From assembly GCA_021818645.1 (NCBI GenBank), contig JAKATS010000028.1, positions 1 to 8,442 of the forward strand: DNA of 8,442 nucleotides. Reading direction: 5' to 3'. This DNA is from Acidobacteriota bacterium (GTDB taxonomy: Bacteria > Acidobacteriota > Terriglobia > Terriglobales > SCQP01). The notes beneath the pieces were generated by a model. It searched no databases and was not told where the DNA came from. It was given only the letters and a program-made list of their open reading frames with translations. Positions 5,323-8,442 of this stretch are shown piece by piece (positions within the stretch are counted from its first letter, which is position 1; the number at the start of each line of letters is the position of its first letter). The position numbers were made by a program, and so were the translations under genes.

Positions 5323-6711
5323 TTATTGCACGGTGATGGGGATGGAAGCGGTGCTGGTGGCGCCGCTGACGGTATAAGCAGTGACGGTCAGGCTATAGTT
5401 GCCGGCGGGCGTGCCCCCCGAAGGAGCTGGCGCGGGAGGGGCGGGCGCGGCGCCTCCGCCGCAGCCGGCGAGCAGCAAAGCTCCGGCGAGCAACGCAGCG
5501 AAGCGCACACGTCCACTGCGGCGTAAACCCCAGCCAAAAATTCCCAGACTGAGCATCCATATGCCGGCCAGAGCGGCTAGTCCTGACTCGGTTAAGGGGC
5601 CGGAGGTGGGCATGGGCGGGAGACTCGAGTTGGCGGTGGTGGTGAGGGTCAATGACGCCGAGCCGGTATTTGAGTTGGTGAAATCCACGACATTCGGAGC
5701 GATGGAGCAGGTGGTTTCGGAAGCGGGGCTGGAACAGGCCAGATAAACCTTGCCAGTAGTTCCGCTTGTCCCGGTCAGGCTCAGGGTGGTGGTTCCGCTC
5801 TGGCCGGGGGAGACGCTGAACCCATTGCCGGAGATGACGGGTGCGGGCACGGCAGAAGGCGAGTAAACGCGAACGTAATCCACCAGCATGGGCGCCGGAG
5901 AGGGGGTGGTGGCATCGGGAGGGCCGGGCCAACTGCCGCCTACCGCCAGATTGAGCAGCAGAAAAAATGGGTTGGGATTGCTGGCATCCTGGTTAAAGGG
6001 CCAGCTACCCGAGGCAGATGGGGTGATGGTGGCGAAGATGTTGGCGGGGCTATCCACGTAATACTGAATCAGGAAGGGAGACCAGATGACGCCATAGATA
6101 TGAAAGCCGTTGGCCACGGTTTGGCCGGAGGGCAGATTATAAGGATTGCCGGTATTGAAGCCGGTCGCGTGGACGCTGGCCTGCACCGTGGCGGGGCCGA
6201 GGGGCGGAACATTTTCCATGATGTCGAGTTCGCCGCAGGCGGGCCAGCCCTGCGAAGAGATATCGCTGCCCAGCATCCAGAAAGCCGGCCACAGGCCGGC
6301 GCCCACGGGCAACTGCATGCGCGCTTCGATGCGGCCATACTGGGTAGTGAACAAGCCCTGGGTTTTCATGCGGCCGGAGGTCCAGGTACCGCTGGCGGTA
6401 TGAATGGCGGCGATGACGAGATGGCCGTTGCCATCCTCATAGATATTGGGCTGAGTCGTGCTGCAGGGAGCGGTGTTATCGGCGGGCGGACAGTAGTATT
6501 CCTGTTCCTGGTTGCCCCAGCCGTTGTTATTGCCGGTTTCGTAGGTCCATTTGGCAGGATTGGGCGCGGAGCCGGCGGGGCCGTTGAATTCGCTCGACCA
6601 GACCAGGGTCCAGGTCTGGGCGGAAAGCGAGAGGGAAAAACCCAGGGTCAAGGCGAACAGGAATACGCTGATGGTAATGCGCGAATGGAAACGTTGCGGG
6701 TGCAAAGACAT
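5323..6711 (-). CDS. Secreted GH16 beta-glucanase with acidobacterial-type C-terminal module
   Basis: A 462-residue exported enzyme. Residues 1-31 form a signal peptide ending SLSAQ. Residues 33-285 are a glycoside hydrolase family 16 domain of the laminarinase type, cutting beta-1,3(4)-glucans. It shows GWGNQEQEYY (64-73), RIEARMQLP (127-135), WPAFWMLG, and the catalytic ELDIMENV with nucleophile Glu161, Asp163 and acid/base Glu166. LLLNLAVGGSWPG and MLVDYVRVY close the sandwich. Residues 295-360 look like a small beta-sandwich with one Cys pair (326, 335). The tail is odd: a hydrophobic helix (about 376-394), a basic patch (GLRRSGRVR), a second hydrophobic stretch ending LLLAGC417GGG, a Pro/Ala linker, then GTPAGNYSLTVTAY to the end. 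The start at 6711 is set by AAGGA at seven bases; the longer form from 6756 lacks that. It is monocistronic and divergent from the OYE gene. Confidence 0.94.
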   Translation of the reverse strand: MSLHPQRFHSRITISVFLFALTLGFSLSLSAQTWTLVWSSEFNGPAGSAPNPAKWTYETGNNNGWGNQEQEYYCPPADNTAPCSTTQPNIYEDGNGHLVIAAIHTASGTWTSGRMKTQGLFTTQYGRIEARMQLPVGAGLWPAFWMLGSDISSQGWPACGELDIMENVPPLGPATVQASVHATGFNTGNPYNLPSGQTVANGFHIYGVIWSPFLIQYYVDSPANIFATITPSASGSWPFNQDASNPNPFFLLLNLAVGGSWPGPPDATTPSPAPMLVDYVRVYSPSAVPAPVISGNGFSVSPGQSGTTTLSLTGTSGTTGKVYLACSSPASETTCSIAPNVVDFTNSNTGSASLTLTTTANSSLPPMPTSGPLTESGLAALAGIWMLSLGIFGWGLRRSGRVRFAALLAGALLLAGCGGGAAPAPPAPAPSGGTPAGNYSLTVTAYTVSGATSTASIPITVQ

Positions 6712-6718
6712 GGATTTT

Positions 6719-6723
6719 TCCTT
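6719..6723 (-). promoter_or_regulatory. Ribosome binding site of the GH16 gene
   Basis: AAGGA on the minus strand with a 7-base spacer to ATG 6711. It fixes the start so that the protein begins with a standard signal peptide. Confidence 0.65.
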
Positions 6724-6734
6724 AAACGGGCAAC

Positions 6735-6743
6735 ATTGTAGCA
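6735..6743 (-). promoter_or_regulatory. Extended -10 promoter of the GH16 gene
   Basis: The minus strand reads TGCTACAAT: a TACAAT hexamer matching TATAAT at five of six positions, preceded by the TG of an extended -10. Transcription would start near 6728, leaving a short leader of about 17 bases that contains AAGGA. No good -35 is seen, which an extended -10 can tolerate. Confidence 0.5.
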
Positions 6744-6770
6744 GGTTGGAGCGCATGAACAGCGTTCGTT

Positions 6771-6776
6771 TATAAA
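6771..6776 (+). promoter_or_regulatory. Possible -10 of the OYE gene (near-leaderless)
   Basis: TATAAA in the plus strand, nine bases ahead of ATG 6785. A start about seven bases downstream would give an mRNA beginning almost at the ATG, consistent with the absence of a proper Shine-Dalgarno sequence (only GGA, four bases away). The -35 is weak (TTGGAG at 6746-6751 with a long spacer). Confidence 0.35.
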
Positions 6777-6784
6777 ATGGATCT

Positions 6785-7879
6785 ATGCCTCACTTGTTTG
6801 AGCCGTTGCGCCAGCGCGCAGTAGATTTCCGCAACCGGGTCGCGGTATCGCCCATGTGCCAGTATTCTAGCCAGGATGGATTTGCCAGCGACTGGCATTT
6901 CGTTCACCTGGGCAGCCGCGCCGCGGGCGGAGCGGCGGCGGTGCTGACCGAGGCCACCTCGGTTTCACCAGAGGGCCGCATCAGCCCCCAGGATCTGGGG
7001 ATCTGGAAAGACGAACACATCGAAATGCTGGCGCGGATCACCCGTTTTATCAACGGCCAGGGCGCGATCGCGGGCATGCAACTCGCACATGCGGGGCGCA
7101 AGGCCAGCACCTGGGCGCCCGGCCAGGGAACGGGTGCGGTGGCGGTTGAGGCAGGCGGCTGGGTGCCGGTGGCTCCAAGCGCGCTGGCCTTCGCTCCGGA
7201 TTATGCCATGCCGCGGGCGCTTGATGCAGCGGGCATCCGCAAGGTGATAGCCGATTTTGCCGCCGCCGCGCAGCGGGCGCTGACGGCCGGCTTTCAACTG
7301 CTCGAATTGCATGCCGCGCATGGATACCTACTGCATGAGTTTCTATCGCCGCTGAGCAATCAAAGAACGGATGCTTACGGTGGCAGCCCGGAAAACCGCT
7401 GCCGACTGGTTTGCGAAACGGTGGCCGCGGTGCGGGAGGTCTGGCCGGAGCGCTACCCATTGTGGGTGCGCATTTCTGCGACCGACTGGACGGAAGGCGG
7501 CTGGGACGTGGAGGCTTCGATTGAGCTGGCGCGGCGGCTGAGGCCCCTGAGCGTGGATCTGCTGGATTGCTCTTCGGGCGGCAATGTGGCGCAGGCGAAG
7601 ATTCCCCTGGGAGCGGGTTATCAGACCGGCTTTGCCGAACGGATTCGCCGGGAGAGCGGCATGCCGACGGGGGCGGTGGGGATGATTACGGCGCCTGCGC
7701 AGGCCGACCATATACTGCGCAGCGGGCAAGCCGACATGATCGTGATGGCGCGCGAACTGCTGCGTGATCCCTACTGGCCGTTGCGGGCGGCGCGGGAATT
7801 GGGAGTGACGGCGGCCTGGCCGGTGCAGTATCTACGGGCGGCGCCGGCGGGAAGCACGGCACAGAACAAAATGCCGTAA
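6785..7879 (+). CDS. NADH:flavin oxidoreductase, Old Yellow Enzyme family (YqjM class)
   Basis: A 364-residue FMN-binding TIM-barrel ene-reductase, cytosolic, which uses NAD(P)H to reduce activated C=C bonds in enals, enones and similar electrophiles. It belongs to the thermophilic-like/YqjM class: the N-terminal VSPMCQY has the redox-tuning Cys25 and Tyr27. MQLAHAGRK (98-106) follows, then LHAAHGYLLHEFLSP with substrate-binding His176 and His179 and Tyr181, then NQRTDAYGGSPENR (192-205). The FMN phosphate site is the GMITAPAQADHIL to ADMIVMARELLRDPYWP stretch (299-332). Length and motifs are complete. The start at 6785 is the first ATG after the divergent promoter region and gives the usual family N terminus (LFEPL...FRNRVAVSPM). 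It is the first gene rightward from the shared intergenic space and is separated from the next gene by 105 bases with two hairpins. The physiological substrate is not evident; detoxification is the common family role. Confidence 0.95.
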   Translation: MPHLFEPLRQRAVDFRNRVAVSPMCQYSSQDGFASDWHFVHLGSRAAGGAAAVLTEATSVSPEGRISPQDLGIWKDEHIEMLARITRFINGQGAIAGMQLAHAGRKASTWAPGQGTGAVAVEAGGWVPVAPSALAFAPDYAMPRALDAAGIRKVIADFAAAAQRALTAGFQLLELHAAHGYLLHEFLSPLSNQRTDAYGGSPENRCRLVCETVAAVREVWPERYPLWVRISATDWTEGGWDVEASIELARRLRPLSVDLLDCSSGGNVAQAKIPLGAGYQTGFAERIRRESGMPTGAVGMITAPAQADHILRSGQADMIVMARELLRDPYWPLRAARELGVTAAWPVQYLRAAPAGSTAQNKMP

Positions 7880-7907
7880 TTAAAAAGGAAGGGCTGTTGC
7901 TATCCGC

Positions 7908-7930
7908 CCCAATCCGCTAAGCGGAATGGG
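7908..7930. terminator. Stem-loop after the OYE gene
   Basis: CCCA-A-TCCGCT - A - AGCGGA-A-TGGG: ten pairs with one A-A mismatch, 28 bases after the OYE stop. TTCC follows with no T-tract, so termination is plausible but not typical. The near-perfect symmetry would also suit a protein-binding site. Confidence 0.45.
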
Positions 7931-7937
7931 TTCCCCG

Positions 7938-7956
7938 GCACCGACCCGGCCGGTGC
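7938..7956. other. Second stem-loop upstream of the UxaA-family gene
   Basis: GCACCG - ACCCGGC - CGGTGC, a 6-bp GC-rich stem eight bases after the previous hairpin. Together they make a tandem pair between the OYE gene and the sugar-acid gene. They could be termination or leader structure; nothing recognisable as a riboswitch is seen. Confidence 0.35.
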
Positions 7957-7972
7957 TGCATGGGGTACCGAC

Positions 7973-7985
7973 TGTTAGCGTTACA
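7973..7985. promoter_or_regulatory. LacI-family operator-like site before the UxaA-family gene
   Basis: TGTTAGCGTTACA carries an intact TGTTAGCG half, as in the LacI-type palindrome TGTTAGCGCTAACA. The other half is one base shorter and imperfect (TTACA). LacI-family regulators commonly control sugar-acid genes, so the position makes sense. It touches the first ATG (7985), which would favour ATG 8003 as the true start. No regulator gene is in the window. Confidence 0.3.
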
Positions 7986-8442
7986 TGCCGGATAATAACC
8001 CAATGGCAAAGAAGCTGGAAGAATACGCGCTGGTGGCGCGACCCGAGCGGGATAACGTGGCGGTCATGATCACCGATGTAACGGCTCCCGGCGCGAAAGC
8101 CGCGCTCGAGGCGCAATGGCAGGGACGGGTGATTGCACTGCGGCCGCCGCTCCGCCGGGGCGCCAGCGTGGCGCTGTGCGATCTACAGCCGGGTGACGCG
8201 GTGATTTCGCTGGGTGCGCCTTATGGGATCGCGAAAGCGCCGATTGCGGCCGGCTCGGTGGTGGATGAACGAAATCTGGCGGCAGAGCTGCCAAAAGGCC
8301 TGAACCGGGGTATGGGAATGAGAGTGAAACACCAAGCTCCCCGGGCGCAGCTCGCACTGCCCGCGCAATTTTCGGGGTTTGCGCGGGAGGATGGGCAGGC
8401 GGGAACGCGGAACTACGTCGCGGTAGTGACCTCGGGATCGGA
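7985..8442 (+). CDS. UxaA/altronate-dehydratase-family protein, N-terminal part
   Basis: An open frame of 152 codons running off the right edge. The N-terminal part is a SAF-type domain as in altronate and galactarate dehydratases: RDNVAVMITDV, then the charged IALRPPLRRGASVALCDLQ, then GDAVISLGAPYGIAKAPIAAGSVV. A linker leads to FAREDGQAGTRNYVAVVTSGS, the hallmark start of the catalytic UxaA domain (FxGYxRxDGRxGTRNYxxV). These enzymes dehydrate altronate or galactarate to keto-deoxy sugar acids in hexuronate catabolism, using iron or manganese. After GSVV the family's usual His-x-His-Asn is Asp-Glu-Arg-Asn here. The start is uncertain: neither ATG 7985 nor ATG 8003 has a good ribosome site, and 8003 would clear the operator-like sequence. 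Altronate, galactarate or another sugar acid cannot be told apart from this portion, so no symbol is given. Confidence 0.85.
   Translation, partial: MPDNNPMAKKLEEYALVARPERDNVAVMITDVTAPGAKAALEAQWQGRVIALRPPLRRGASVALCDLQPGDAVISLGAPYGIAKAPIAAGSVVDERNLAAELPKGLNRGMGMRVKHQAPRAQLALPAQFSGFAREDGQAGTRNYVAVVTSGS

Noticed and set aside
6100..6741. 213-codon plus-strand open frame antisense to the GH16 gene
   Set aside because: Gly/Ala-rich translation with no domain, and it covers the GH16 catalytic region and signal peptide on the opposite strand.
7880..8116. 78-codon minus-strand open frame after the OYE gene
   Set aside because: It runs through both hairpins and antisense to the UxaA-family start; no ribosome site or family resemblance.

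Overview
The window is about 8.4 kb of moderately GC-rich bacterial DNA with seven protein-coding genes and one frameshifted gene. An Acidobacteriota host, probably Terriglobia-like, fits best. The main clue is the C-terminal tail of the family 16 glycosidase (hydrophobic segment, basic patch, hydrophobic segment, AGCGGG, Pro/Ala linker, GTPAG-type beta module), which I associate with secreted acidobacterial proteins. This taxonomic reading is an inference; no rRNA gene or marker in the window settles it.

Layout, left to right. The 3' end of lepA (EF4) is followed at once by an imperfect palindromic repeat (258-363). Next is a YheT-type alpha/beta hydrolase (460-1443, +). It converges on a small secreted protein with three CxC motifs (1440-1718, -), and both genes end in the same TTAA. 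Divergent from that is a pectinesterase (1888-2892, +), followed at once by a second, decayed copy of the repeat. A region that looks more AT-rich and a hairpin separate this from a DHFR/RibD-C-type reductase on the minus strand (3118-3650), which is broken by a one-base frameshift in a run of five G. A class III PLP aminotransferase (3808-5109, +) then converges on a GH16 beta-glucanase (5323-6711, -). The glucanase shares a 73-bp divergent promoter region with an Old Yellow Enzyme of the YqjM class (6785-7879, +). The window ends in the first 152 codons of a UxaA/altronate-dehydratase-family gene (from 7985, +), preceded by two hairpins and a LacI-type operator-like half site.

The genes are mostly single transcription units, with several convergent and divergent pairs, and do not form one operon. 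A loose common theme is plant or fungal polysaccharide use: the pectinesterase de-esterifies pectin, the GH16 enzyme cuts beta-1,3(4)-glucans, and the UxaA-family protein would act on sugar acids such as altronate from galacturonate breakdown. LepA, YheT, the aminotransferase and the OYE are housekeeping or general metabolism genes. No mobile element, CRISPR array, tRNA or rRNA was seen. The items most worth following are the GH16 C-terminal module, the CxC-rich small protein and the two-copy intergenic repeat.
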